Source of the DNA: Olsenella sp. An290
GTDB lineage: Bacteria > Actinomycetota > Coriobacteriia > Coriobacteriales > Atopobiaceae
Assembly: GCF_002159535.1 (NCBI RefSeq)
Contig: NZ_NFIU01000017.1
Span: forward strand, 1-37,987
Direction of reading: 5' to 3'
DNA length: 37,987 nt
The translations under genes were made by a program, and so were the position numbers. The first letter of the stretch is position 1, and every line of letters starts with the position of its first letter. Positions 1 to 6,903 of the stretch are shown here, in pieces. The notes under the pieces are model-generated. The model was given only the letters and a program-made list of their open reading frames with translations, had not been told where the DNA came from and searched no databases.

Positions 1-39
1 GCCGGGCACTCCCCGGCCCCGCGCCCCCCGTCCTGGCGC

Positions 40-68
40 AAAACAAAACCGGCCGGGGAGTGCCCGGC
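40..68 (-). terminator. Rho-independent terminator of the UPF0210 gene
   Basis: Read on the minus strand, a 6-bp stem GCCGGG/CCCGGC with a 5-nt loop is followed by CGG and the T-rich tail TTTTGTTTTG. It lies about 30 bases past the UPF0210 stop codon. The same 18 bases also recur inverted at 1-18, so a longer 18-bp perfect stem round a 32-nt loop is possible. A similar tail (TTTGTTTTG) is used by the terminator at 23375. Confidence 0.75.
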
Positions 69-99
69 CGGCGTGGGTCCTGCTTCCTGGGCGGAGGCC

Positions 100-1464
100 C
101 TAGTTCTTGAGCGAGTTGAGCGGTGCCGGGAAGCGACCGCCGCGGTGCGCGAACACCGAGCCGGCAAAGCGGTTCACCGGCATGACCGGCGCGGAGCCGA
201 AGAGGCCGCCAAACTCGAGCATGTCGCCCTCCTCGCGACCGATGGCCGGGATGAGGCGCACCGCCGTGGTCTTGGTGTTGATCACGCCGATGGCCATCTC
301 GTCGGCGATGATGCCGGCGATCGTCTCCGCGCTCGTGTCCCCGGGGACGGCGATCATGTCCAGGCCCACCGAGCACACGCAGGTCATGGCCTCGAGCTTC
401 TCCAGGCTGAGCGCGCCGTCAACGGCCGCCCGGATCATGCCCGCGTCCTCGGAGACCGGAATGAACGCGCCGGACAGGCCGCCCACGCTGGAGGAGGCCA
501 TGACGCCGCCCTTCTTCACGGCGTCGTTCAAAAGCGCGAGCGCGCAGGTGGTGCCAGGGCCGCCGCACTCGCCCACGCCGATGATCTCGAGGATCTGGGC
601 CACGGAGTCGCCCGCGGCCGGCGTCGGTGCCAGCGACAGGTCCACGATGCCCTTCTCGACCCCAAGCCGGCGCGACGCCTCGCGGCTCATGAGCTCGCCC
701 GCGCGCGTGATCTTGAAGGCGGTCTGCTTGATCTTCTCGGCCACGTCCATGAGGCTCGCGGACTCCGGGAGCTCCGCCAGCGCCGCGGCCATGACGCCCG
801 GGCCGGAGACGCCCACGTTGATGACGGCGTCGGCCTCGCCGGAGCCGTGTACGGCGCCTGCCATGAACGGCGAGTCCTCAACCATGTTGGCAAAGACCAC
901 GAACTTTGCGGCGCCATAGCAGTCAATGTCAACGGTGCGGCGCGCGCACTCGAGGATGGTCTCGGCCGAGAGCAGCACGGCGTCCATGTTGATGCCCGCG
1001 CGCGTGGACGCGATGTTGAGCGAGGAGCACACGCGCTCGGTGGTGGCCAGCGCCTCGGGGATGCTCGCGATGAGGCGGCGGTCCGTGGCGCCCATGCCCT
1101 TCTGGACGAGCGCGGAGAAGCCGCCCATGAAGTCGATGCCCAGGGCCTCGGCGGCGCGGTCCATGGCGTGCGCGAGCGGGGAGAGGTCCTCGTCGGCGCA
1201 GCCCGCCGCGATCTGCGCGATGGGCGTCACCGAGACGCGCTTGTTGGCGATGGGGATGCCGTACTCGGCCTCGAGGTCGTCGGCGGTCTCGACGAGGTGC
1301 TCGGCCGTGCGCGTGATGCGGTCGTAGACCTTGTCGCACATGCGGCCCATGTCCTCGTCCGCGCAGCCCGCGAGCGAGATGCCCATCGTGATGGTTCGAA
1401 GGTCGAGGTTCTGCTCGGAGACCATCGAGAGGGTCTCGGCCACTTCCTGCGGGGTGATGTCCAC
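100..1464 (-). CDS. UPF0210 / PFL (DUF711) family protein
   Basis: A 454-residue protein that matches the UPF0210/DUF711 family along its whole length, including the glycine-rich stretches [12 protein letters not shown] and [17 protein letters not shown]. The family is common in anaerobes and distantly resembles pyruvate formate-lyase-type folds, but its reaction is not established. The start is a GTG at 1464, chosen because AAAGG sits about 8 bases upstream; the protein then begins V/M-D-I-T-P-Q. A -10-like TATAAT lies at 1503-1508. In many genomes a small ACT-domain gene directly precedes this family; here the upstream neighbour is instead an OPT transporter, so the usual partner is missing or elsewhere. 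The family call is firm, the function unknown. Confidence 0.9.
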   Translation of the reverse strand: MDITPQEVAETLSMVSEQNLDLRTITMGISLAGCADEDMGRMCDKVYDRITRTAEHLVETADDLEAEYGIPIANKRVSVTPIAQIAAGCADEDLSPLAHAMDRAAEALGIDFMGGFSALVQKGMGATDRRLIASIPEALATTERVCSSLNIASTRAGINMDAVLLSAETILECARRTVDIDCYGAAKFVVFANMVEDSPFMAGAVHGSGEADAVINVGVSGPGVMAAALAELPESASLMDVAEKIKQTAFKITRAGELMSREASRRLGVEKGIVDLSLAPTPAAGDSVAQILEIIGVGECGGPGTTCALALLNDAVKKGGVMASSSVGGLSGAFIPVSEDAGMIRAAVDGALSLEKLEAMTCVCSVGLDMIAVPGDTSAETIAGIIADEMAIGVINTKTTAVRLIPAIGREEGDMLEFGGLFGSAPVMPVNRFAGSVFAHRGGRFPAPLNSLKN

Positions 1465-1502
1465 GGCGCCGCCTTTCGTCGTTTGGGTGCGTGCGACCTT
1501 TC

Positions 1503-1541
1503 ATTATACGTCCCGGGCAACGATACGTCCCAGGCAACGAA
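1503..1541 (-). promoter_or_regulatory. Promoter region with two 17-bp direct repeats upstream of the UPF0210 gene
   Basis: On the minus strand a -10 hexamer TATAAT (1508-1503) sits about 40 bases upstream of the GTG start. Two tandem near-identical 17-bp units occupy 1508-1524 and 1525-1541, each beginning ACGTCCC on the plus strand and differing at two positions. They overlap the place where the -35 box and an activator or repressor site would be. No consensus -35 is obvious. The role as an operator is inference. Confidence 0.4.
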
Positions 1542-1573
1542 CGGGGTCCCGCGCGCCGGGCAAGAAGAACGAC

Positions 1574-1603
1574 GGCCCCGGCACGCCTACCGGCCCCGGG
1601 GCC
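1574..1603 (-). terminator. Possible terminator after the OPT transporter gene
   Basis: Just past the OPT stop codon, GGCCCCGG and CCGGGGCC can pair (1603-1596 with 1581-1574 on the minus strand). They are followed by GTCGTTCTTCTTGCC, a pyrimidine-rich but not pure T tail. That tail is a variant of the GTTCTTCTCGCC motif repeated elsewhere in this window. It is a weak terminator by sequence alone. Confidence 0.35.
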
Positions 1604-1606
1604 CCG

Positions 1607-3280
1607 CTACCCGGCGACCCCTCCCGTCGCAACGCTCACGAGCGCGATCACCACGCCCACGATCGACTCGCCGCCCAGGATGCCCGACGCCACGACGGTG
1701 CCGTTCTCCTCGGCGTTTTCGGCATGCCCGCGCGCGGCGCACACGCGCCCGTACGCCCACTTGGCAAGCCCGCCGAGCGACGCCGTGAGCGACATGTAGA
1801 TCGGCAGGTAGACGCCCAGGCCAAACATCATGGCAGGCAGTCCCGTCCAGTAGAGCGCGATGCCGGCGAGAAGCCCCACCACAAAGCCCGGGATGCTCGG
1901 GATGCCGGAGACCATCGTGGCCACGACGCTCGCCTGGGTGGACACGAACATCTTCCCGGCGCCGAAGGCGTCGGTGCCGTAGGCGCTCGCAAGCGTCACC
2001 AGCACGGCCACGGCGACGACGGTGCCCAGGAGCGCGCCCACCGCCTGGCCGACCCACATGGCGCGCGGGCTCGACCCGATGATCTTGCCGGTCTTGAAGT
2101 CGCTCATCACGTCGCCCGCGAGGCCGCAGGCCACGGCCACCACGCCTGCCACGTAGAAGAGCTGCACCTGCGTGGCGTCGGAGAACGCCGCCACGGCCAG
2201 AAGCACGATGAGCCCGAAGATCTCCATCGGGTCGATGCCGGTCTGTCCCACGGACTGCGCGCTCATGACCGTGGTCACAAAGGCGAGAAGCACAACCACC
2301 ACGGTCACGGCCGGCCCGAGGCCAAGCCCGATGCACACGAGAAGCGCCGCGGCGGCGACCATGAGCGCGAGCGCGCCAAAGTCACGCCTGGACCGGAGGT
2401 CCCCCGCGTCGTCCTTCTCGCCCTCCGCCTCACCTGCGAACGCGCCGCGCCCTCGAAGGAGCGCCGCCGCATGCGGGAGGATGTCCTTGAGCACCACGCC
2501 GAGGCCCGACCCCATCATGAGGCCCATGCCCAGGCTGGAGACGATGCCCTGCGCCGTGGTCACGTCCCAGAGGCCGGCCGCCGAGCCGCCCACGACGAGC
2601 CCGAAGTTGCCAAAAATCGCGCCGGCAAACCAGAAGAGAACGCCGATGCCGCCCGCGAGGTAGCCCATGGAGAGCATCTGCGGGGAGTTGTAGATCGCAA
2701 AGCTCACGCCTGGGATGGGAAGCTGCAGGAAGAGCGAAGGCATCCAGCCGAGCGCGTCGCGCGCCACGCACCACAGGCCCGCCAGTCCCATCGAGCCGAA
2801 GAGCCTCCGGCCCATGGCGCCGCCGGTCCTGGTGGCGATGAGCGTCTCGGCCGCGGCGGTGCCGATGGGGTACTCGAGGCCGGACTCCTCGACGAACCGG
2901 CGTCGGATGAGCGCCGTGCACACAAGTCCCAGCAGCGTGCCGGCCAGCGCCACGACGAGCATCTCGACCCAGCTGACCTCGTCGGCAAGGCCGAGCATCC
3001 AGATGCCGGGGATGGTGAAGGCGAGGCCTCCGGCCACCATGGAGCCGGCCGACATCACGATCTGCGTGACGTTGGCCTCGTTGAGGCTGCGGTGCCCGAA
3101 GGCGCGCAGCAGGAAGAGGGCGACGATGGAGGTGAAGATGGTGGGCCACGGCAGGGCGCCCAGCTTGAGGGCGGTGTAGACCGAGGACGCCGTGATGACG
3201 ATGCAGCCAAGGCACCCGATGGCAATGCCCACGGGGCTCAGCTGGGCGCGCCACGAGGCGCGCGAGCTGCTCTTGCTCAT
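1607..3280 (-). CDS. OPT/YSL family oligopeptide or metal-chelate transporter
   Basis: A 557-residue polytopic membrane protein with roughly a dozen or more hydrophobic segments, typical of the OPT (oligopeptide transporter/yellow stripe-like) family. The early segment GCLGCIVITASSVYTALKLG and the later GLVVGGSAAGLWDVTTAQG resemble the glycine-rich helices of that family. OPT proteins import small peptides or metal chelates by proton coupling; the substrate cannot be read from the sequence. The ATG at 3280 is preceded by GAAGGAGA, so the upstream in-frame codons (to 3430) are not used. The divergent coaX gene shares the 137-base upstream region, which holds a -10-like TATACT (3345-3340) and a CTCCCC/GGGGAG hairpin in the OPT leader (3301-3317). 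Confidence 0.85.
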   Translation of the reverse strand: MSKSSSRASWRAQLSPVGIAIGCLGCIVITASSVYTALKLGALPWPTIFTSIVALFLLRAFGHRSLNEANVTQIVMSAGSMVAGGLAFTIPGIWMLGLADEVSWVEMLVVALAGTLLGLVCTALIRRRFVEESGLEYPIGTAAAETLIATRTGGAMGRRLFGSMGLAGLWCVARDALGWMPSLFLQLPIPGVSFAIYNSPQMLSMGYLAGGIGVLFWFAGAIFGNFGLVVGGSAAGLWDVTTAQGIVSSLGMGLMMGSGLGVVLKDILPHAAALLRGRGAFAGEAEGEKDDAGDLRSRRDFGALALMVAAAALLVCIGLGLGPAVTVVVVLLAFVTTVMSAQSVGQTGIDPMEIFGLIVLLAVAAFSDATQVQLFYVAGVVAVACGLAGDVMSDFKTGKIIGSSPRAMWVGQAVGALLGTVVAVAVLVTLASAYGTDAFGAGKMFVSTQASVVATMVSGIPSIPGFVVGLLAGIALYWTGLPAMMFGLGVYLPIYMSLTASLGGLAKWAYGRVCAARGHAENAEENGTVVASGILGGESIVGVVIALVSVATGGVAG

Positions 3281-3417
3281 ATGTCTCCTTCGAATATCCG
3301 CTCCCCCGTGCGGGGAGTCGGGTTTCTGCGGACTGCTACAGTATACGGGCAGCAATTGGTTTTTGCTCGGGGCTTCTGGGCCGTTCGGGGGCCCGGCCGG
3401 GCGAAGTTGGAGGACGC

Positions 3418-4218
3418 ATGGGCATGGCACACGGCACGAGGGACGCGCGCGAGAAGAACGTGCTGACGGTGGACGTGGGCAACACTCACACGCGCCTCGG
3501 GCTCTTCCGGGCGGGGGAGCTCGTTGGGACCTGCGAGCTCACGACGCCCGAGCGGCTCTCTGTTGACGAGGCGCGCATGCAGCTGGGCTCGGCCCTTGCG
3601 ATGATGGGGGAGCTTGCGCCCGAGGACGCCATCCTTGCGTGCGTGGTGCCCACGCATGCCGACGTCTGGCGCCGCGCGCTTGTCGCAAGCTGCTCCGGGC
3701 GCGCCTATGTGGTGGGCCCGGGCCTCAGGACGGGCCTCAAGATGCGCTACGACGACCCCTCCGAGGTGGGCGCCGACCGCGTGGCCGACGTCGTGGCCGC
3801 ACGGGCTGACTATGGGGCGCCCGTGGTGGTGGTTGACCTGGGCACGACGACGAACTTCGAGGTCGTGGATGCCGACGGGGCGTTTGCGGGCGGGATCATC
3901 GCCCCGGGCGTGGCGCTGGGCGCTCGCTCGCTCTCCGAGGCGGCGGCGCGGCTGCCCATGATCGAGCTGCGCGCACCGGCGTCCGTGGTTGGGCGCAACA
4001 CGCGCGCGGCGATGCAGTCGGGCGTGGTCCTGGGGGAGGTCGCGCGCATCGACGGGCTGCTCGACGCGGTGATGGGCGAGCTCGGTGCCGAGGCGCCCGT
4101 GGTGATGACCGGCGTCGGCGCCCAGGACATGGCCGCCCTCCTGCGCCGTGACGTCCGCGTGGACGATACCCTCACGCTGCGCGGCCTCTGGCACCTCTGG
4201 CGCGCGAACGCCCGGTAG
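3418..4218 (+). CDS. coaX: Type III pantothenate kinase
   Basis: Catalyses the first step of coenzyme A synthesis, phosphorylation of pantothenate, in the cytoplasm. The 266-residue length suits the family. The ASKHA phosphate-binding motif VDVGNTHTRLGLF is near residue 18, the pantothenate-site motif GADRVADVVAA near residue 119, and the second phosphate motif DLGTTTNFEVV near residue 140. A good ribosome site (GGAGG) precedes the ATG at 3418. A second in-frame ATG two codons later is possible. The first dozen residues (to REKN) are a non-conserved extension, so translation could in principle start later, but no better ribosome site is seen. The gene stands alone, divergent from the OPT gene. 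Type III kinases are insensitive to CoA feedback in the characterised examples. Confidence 0.95.
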   Translation: MGMAHGTRDAREKNVLTVDVGNTHTRLGLFRAGELVGTCELTTPERLSVDEARMQLGSALAMMGELAPEDAILACVVPTHADVWRRALVASCSGRAYVVGPGLRTGLKMRYDDPSEVGADRVADVVAARADYGAPVVVVDLGTTTNFEVVDADGAFAGGIIAPGVALGARSLSEAAARLPMIELRAPASVVGRNTRAAMQSGVVLGEVARIDGLLDAVMGELGAEAPVVMTGVGAQDMAALLRRDVRVDDTLTLRGLWHLWRANAR

Positions 4219-4249
4219 CGCCGCGCCCGGGCGCGGGCGCGGTGTGGGC

Positions 4250-4267
4250 CGCGAGGTTCTTCTCGCC
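4250..4267. repeat. Left copy of an 18-bp inverted repeat bounding the DUF559 module
   Basis: CGCGAGGTTCTTCTCGCC here is the exact reverse complement of GGCGAGAAGAACCTCGCG at 5984-6001. The pair encloses both TACGTA arrays and the DUF559 gene. It lies 30 bases past the coaX stop codon and after a GC-rich stretch, so it could also act as the tail of a coaX terminator. Confidence 0.6.
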
Positions 4268-4282
4268 CGTCGCGCGCCCCCT

Positions 4283-4478
4283 CTTTCCGGTTACGTACAC
4301 CTTGGCGGGTTACGTACAATCCGGCCGGTTACGTACACGGAAAACGGCCCTAAAATTGGTTGCGTTTCATATTAATGCTGGTAAGAGCTTTAGGGCTGAG
4401 TGTACGTAACCGACCGGAGTGTACGTAACCGGAGAAAACGTACGTAGCCCGCCAAGGCGTACGTAACCGGAAAGGCAC
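4283..4478. repeat. TACGTA repeat array A: large imperfect palindrome with 19-bp period
   Basis: The nine bases TTACGTACA occur at 4291, 4310 and 4329, exactly 19 bp apart. Four copies in the opposite orientation (TGTACGTAA and close variants) occur at 4401, 4420, 4439 and 4458, again exactly 19 bp apart. The flanks of the units also match across the centre (CCTTGGCGGG with CCCGCCAAGG, CTTTCCGG with CCGGAAAG, GCCCTAAA with TTTAGGGC), so the whole element is one long imperfect inverted repeat round a 63-bp AT-rich spacer (4338-4400). Each unit is itself nearly self-complementary. No protein-coding sense is visible. Possible roles are binding sites for a multimeric protein, iterons, or ends of a mobile element. 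Confidence 0.85.
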
Positions 4479-4572
4479 GTGGGGAGCGTTTCCGCGTCCG
4501 GAGGGTACCTGGACCGTGCGACGTCGGACGCGGCCCGGGCGCGCCGCGCGCCACCTTGCCCGGGCCCTCGCG

Positions 4573-5520
4573 CTACACGCGCATGAGCTCGTTGACGAGG
4601 CTGCGACGGAGCAGGATGAAGTCGTCGTCATGGGGGAGGGAGCGTCCAAAGCGCGCCGCGACCCGGTCGGTGAGCAGCCTGAGCGCCGCGTCGTCCTCGA
4701 GCAGCCCGTCGGTCACCGAGCGGACCATCCACCCCAGGTCGCGCAGGCCCTCGGAGCGGCTCGCGTCGCTGTCCAGCGCACGCGGCGCGGTGTGCCAGCG
4801 GTAGCTGTCGTACTCGAGGATGGTTCGGGTTCCTGGCCAGCAGATGTCAACGGTGACGTAGGGCTTCCCCAGCGCCAGCTGCAGCTCGGGCGGAATCTCG
4901 ACGCGCTGGTTGAGGGCGGGAAGGGGCAGGCCGCACCCGCCCAGCTCGACGGGCAGGACGAGGGCGAGCACAAGGACGGTCTCCATGGGCGAGCGCGACC
5001 CGTCGACCACGTAGGGCAGCGCCTCGCGGACCCGCCCGGCCCCGTAGCCGCGCGCTGCGTCAAAGTATGTGCGCAGGTCACGGGCGGTATCGAGCGGCGC
5101 GCGCCGGAAAAAGCCCTCAGGGGACCGGGGCGAGCGAGCATAGGTGCCGCAGATTTCCGTTGCGATGGAGGCAGTGCGCGCAAGGCTTGAGCGCGGCGCC
5201 ATCTGCTGCAGGCAAAAGCGCGGCGAGGCAAGAAGGACCTCGGGCGTGAGCTGGTAGAGCGCACCGGCAGGGAGCGGCGTCGACCAGATGTGGTTGCGCA
5301 GCACGGGCGTCCGGATGCGCCGGTCTTCCGCGCAGACGAGGATGTGGAGCGGCCGGGCGGGAGTCGCCTCGAGGCGAGCGGCGCGCAGGACGGACTCGTC
5401 AAGGGAGCTGGCGCACGGGAGCGACCAGCCCTCGGGCTGCTCGAGGGGCGGTCCCAGGCGGCGCGCGAGGTCCTTCTCGGCCCACCGGGAGAGGGCGGAT
5501 ATGTCGCAGACGGTGATCAT
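4573..5520 (-). CDS. AbiEi-like / DUF559 domain protein with a predicted PD-(D/E)XK nuclease-like C-terminus
   Basis: A 315-residue protein. The first half (to about residue 130) resembles the central part of the AbiEi-type proteins common in Coriobacteriia (the segment around LHILVCAEDRR and HIWSTPLPAGALYQLT). The last third looks like the Vsr/DUF559 nuclease fold: PYVTVDICWPG, then LEYDSYRWH, then R-x(3)-LRDLGWMVRSVT. In that fold the D and E residues with later basic residues would bind metal, but the classic E-x-K is not obvious, so activity is uncertain. I prefer the ATG at 5520; a TTG at 5529 is the only further start and neither has a strong ribosome site. The gene is alone, boxed by two inverted copies of a TACGTA array, which suggests a self-contained unit. 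No partner AbiEii toxin is adjacent. Confidence 0.7.
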   Translation of the reverse strand: MITVCDISALSRWAEKDLARRLGPPLEQPEGWSLPCASSLDESVLRAARLEATPARPLHILVCAEDRRIRTPVLRNHIWSTPLPAGALYQLTPEVLLASPRFCLQQMAPRSSLARTASIATEICGTYARSPRSPEGFFRRAPLDTARDLRTYFDAARGYGAGRVREALPYVVDGSRSPMETVLVLALVLPVELGGCGLPLPALNQRVEIPPELQLALGKPYVTVDICWPGTRTILEYDSYRWHTAPRALDSDASRSEGLRDLGWMVRSVTDGLLEDDAALRLLTDRVAARFGRSLPHDDDFILLRRSLVNELMRV

Positions 5521-5747
5521 GATGGCCAAGTGTAGCGGTAGGCACTTACACGAATCTGCCGTCTATCTGGCAGTTATATATCAAATTAGAAAGAATTGCG
5601 AGGTAGTCGACCCGTCGGGTCAAACGGCCGGGTCGAAGCCTTTCACGATATCCCCACATTTCTGTCCGCAGGTCCTTCTCGCCCGGCCCGCAGATTGGCG
5701 TTTGGCCTCAATTTGCCCGCCGAGCCTTGCCGAGCCTCGACGGGCCT
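5521..5747. promoter_or_regulatory. AT-richer leader and promoter region of the DUF559 gene
   Basis: This gap contains the likely promoter of the minus-strand gene, including TATATA near 5576-5581. A hairpin CTGCC/GGCAG lies at 5557-5574, and nested copies of GACCC/GGGTC at 5608-5640 could form alternative stems. At 5670-5685 the sequence GGTCCTTCTCGCCCGG is a one-mismatch inverted partner of CCGGGCGAGAAGAACC at 5967-5982, so array B has its own flanking inverted repeat. No further gene is seen. Confidence 0.4.
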
Positions 5748-5937
5748 CCGGGTACGTACATTCCGAACGGTTACGTACACGCTTTTCGGTTACGTACACT
5801 CCGGCCGGGTACGTACACTCACCTGCGCGCTCTCTACCAGCAAAAATATAAGTAGAAACCAAAAAGCGAGCTGTCCGGCGTGTACGTAACCGGCCAGAGT
5901 GTACGTAACCGGCGAAAGTGTACGTACCCGGGCGCGG
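5748..5937. repeat. TACGTA repeat array B: inverted copy of array A
   Basis: Four units (GTACGTACA or TTACGTACA) start at 5752, 5771, 5790 and 5809, exactly 19 bp apart. Three inverted units start at 5881, 5900 and 5919, again 19 bp apart. The central spacer (5818-5880) is 63 bp, the same as in array A. Reverse-complemented, this array has the 3-plus-4 layout of array A, and the two spacers line up without gaps, sharing TTGGTT, TGCTGGTA and the final TGAG in register. Arrays A and B are therefore diverged inverted copies of one element on either side of the DUF559 gene. Confidence 0.85.
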
Positions 5938-5966
5938 GACGAGGCGGGAGGCCCTCGGCCTGCGCC

Positions 5967-6001
5967 CGGGCGAGAAGAACCTTGGCGAGAAGAACCTCGC
6001 G
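5967..6001. repeat. Two tandem copies of the GGCGAGAAGAACC motif; right end of the DUF559 module
   Basis: GGGCGAGAAGAACC (from 5969) and GGCGAGAAGAACCTCGCG (5984-6001) follow each other directly. The second is the exact inverted partner of 4250-4267. Fifteen bases of it (TTGGCGAGAAGAACC, 5982-5996) recur exactly at 23446-23460. Other copies of the core lie at 14281 and 19977. Confidence 0.6.
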
Positions 6002-6115
6002 CCGCAGGCCCGTGCCGCCCCGTCCTTGCGCTGCTGCCCGCGTCTGTCCCGGTGCGGCCGCGCCTGGTTACGACCCCGTGGAGAACTTGTGCCACGCCTG
6101 GCGACGCGGGCTTTC

Positions 6116-6130
6116 TGCACAGGTTGTGCA
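6116..6130. promoter_or_regulatory. Palindrome TGCACA-GGT-TGTGCA, likely TetR operator
   Basis: A perfect 6-bp inverted repeat with a 3-bp centre lies about 95 bases upstream of the tetR start, within the likely promoter (TTGTGC and AATACT hexamer-like elements overlap it). TetR-family repressors usually bind palindromes of this size next to their own gene, so autoregulation of the tetR-activase operon is a reasonable inference. No second copy was seen in the window. Confidence 0.45.
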
Positions 6131-6225
6131 ATACTACGCAGGCTGTGAAATAACGGGGGCATCCGGCGACCCGGCACCCGCCCGGCGACCCGGCACCCGC
6201 CCCCCGGACACGACGAAGGGACCCC

Positions 6226-6903
6226 ATGCAGGAGTGCGTGCTCAGCACGGACCGGCGCAGCGTTCGGACAAGAACCGCCCTGCGCCATGCCCTTGCCCGT
6301 GAGATCGACGCCACGGGCGACCTCTCCCGCGTCACCGTCACCGCGGTGACCGAGCGCGCCGGCGTCACGCGGCGCACCTTCTACTCCCACTTCCGCGACA
6401 TCCCCGACCTCGTTCGCCAGATCGAGGACGAGACCCTCGCCGAGCTCCACGCCCCGCTCGCGCGCCTGGCCGCCTGTCACCTCAACGACCTGCGTGCCGC
6501 CCTCGACCGCGGCGAGCCCGCGCCCGGTGCGCAGGAGCTGCTCGCCTGCGTGCGCGAGCGCGGCGACTACCTGCGGCCGCTCCTCGGCAACGGGGGAGAC
6601 CCGGCCTTCGCCGAGCGCATCAAGGCGCTCGCGCACGAGGTGATCGGCCTGCGGGCGCTCGACGGGCTCGACCTGCGCGCCCTGGGCCCGCTCTTCGACT
6701 ACTACCTCACCTTTGCCATCTCGGCCGAGGTGGGCGTGCTGCTGCGCTGGCTTGACGCCGGCTGTCGCGAGAGCGTGCCCACGATGGCCCGCCTCATGAC
6801 CGCGCTCATGTTCGTGCGCCCCGGCGACCTCTATGACAACCCCATCGACCTCGACATCCCGAGCTTTGCGCTTGCCGTCATGTGCTCCAAGGAGGACAAC
6901 TAA
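6226..6903 (+). CDS. TetR/AcrR family transcriptional regulator
   Basis: A 225-residue regulator. The N-terminal helix-turn-helix is at about residues 33-62 (RVTVTAVTERAGVTRRTFYSHF), with the family's typical Y-x-H-F ending. The C-terminal ligand and dimerisation domain is of the TetR_C_8-like helical type, with no recognisable ligand signature. The ATG at 6226 is preceded by AAGGGA. Its stop codon overlaps the start of the giant activase gene by one base (TAATG), so the two are translationally coupled and probably form one operon under the palindrome at 6116-6130. Control of the activase by an acyl-CoA or related metabolite is inference. Confidence 0.9.
   Translation: MQECVLSTDRRSVRTRTALRHALAREIDATGDLSRVTVTAVTERAGVTRRTFYSHFRDIPDLVRQIEDETLAELHAPLARLAACHLNDLRAALDRGEPAPGAQELLACVRERGDYLRPLLGNGGDPAFAERIKALAHEVIGLRALDGLDLRALGPLFDYYLTFAISAEVGVLLRWLDAGCRESVPTMARLMTALMFVRPGDLYDNPIDLDIPSFALAVMCSKEDN

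Noticed and set aside
3448-3460. CGCGAGAAGAACGTG inside coaX as another copy of the dispersed motif
   Set aside because: It lies in coding sequence (Arg-Glu-Lys-Asn-Val) and is explained by common codons.
73-3466. Long plus-strand frames opposite the UPF0210 and OPT genes
   Set aside because: The same high-GC antisense effect. The translations are low-complexity R/A/H-rich and the real genes on the other strand have motifs and ribosome sites.
5464-5480. CGCGAGGTCCTTCTCGG within the DUF559 gene as a motif copy
   Set aside because: It encodes Glu-Lys-Asp-Leu-Ala with frequent codons and has mismatches, so chance is sufficient.
4283-5937. TACGTA arrays as CRISPR
   Set aside because: The period is 19 bp, repeat cores are about 9-12 bp, spacers are only a few bases and half the units are inverted. 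CRISPR repeats are longer, directly oriented and separated by 30-40 bp unique spacers. No cas genes are present.
5880-6302. Small open frames running through array B and the tetR upstream region (such as 5880-6302 and 5899-6153 plus)
   Set aside because: They begin inside the repeat units, where the repeated ATG-less or palindromic TGTACGTAAC gives similar peptide starts, and they lack ribosome sites and natural composition.
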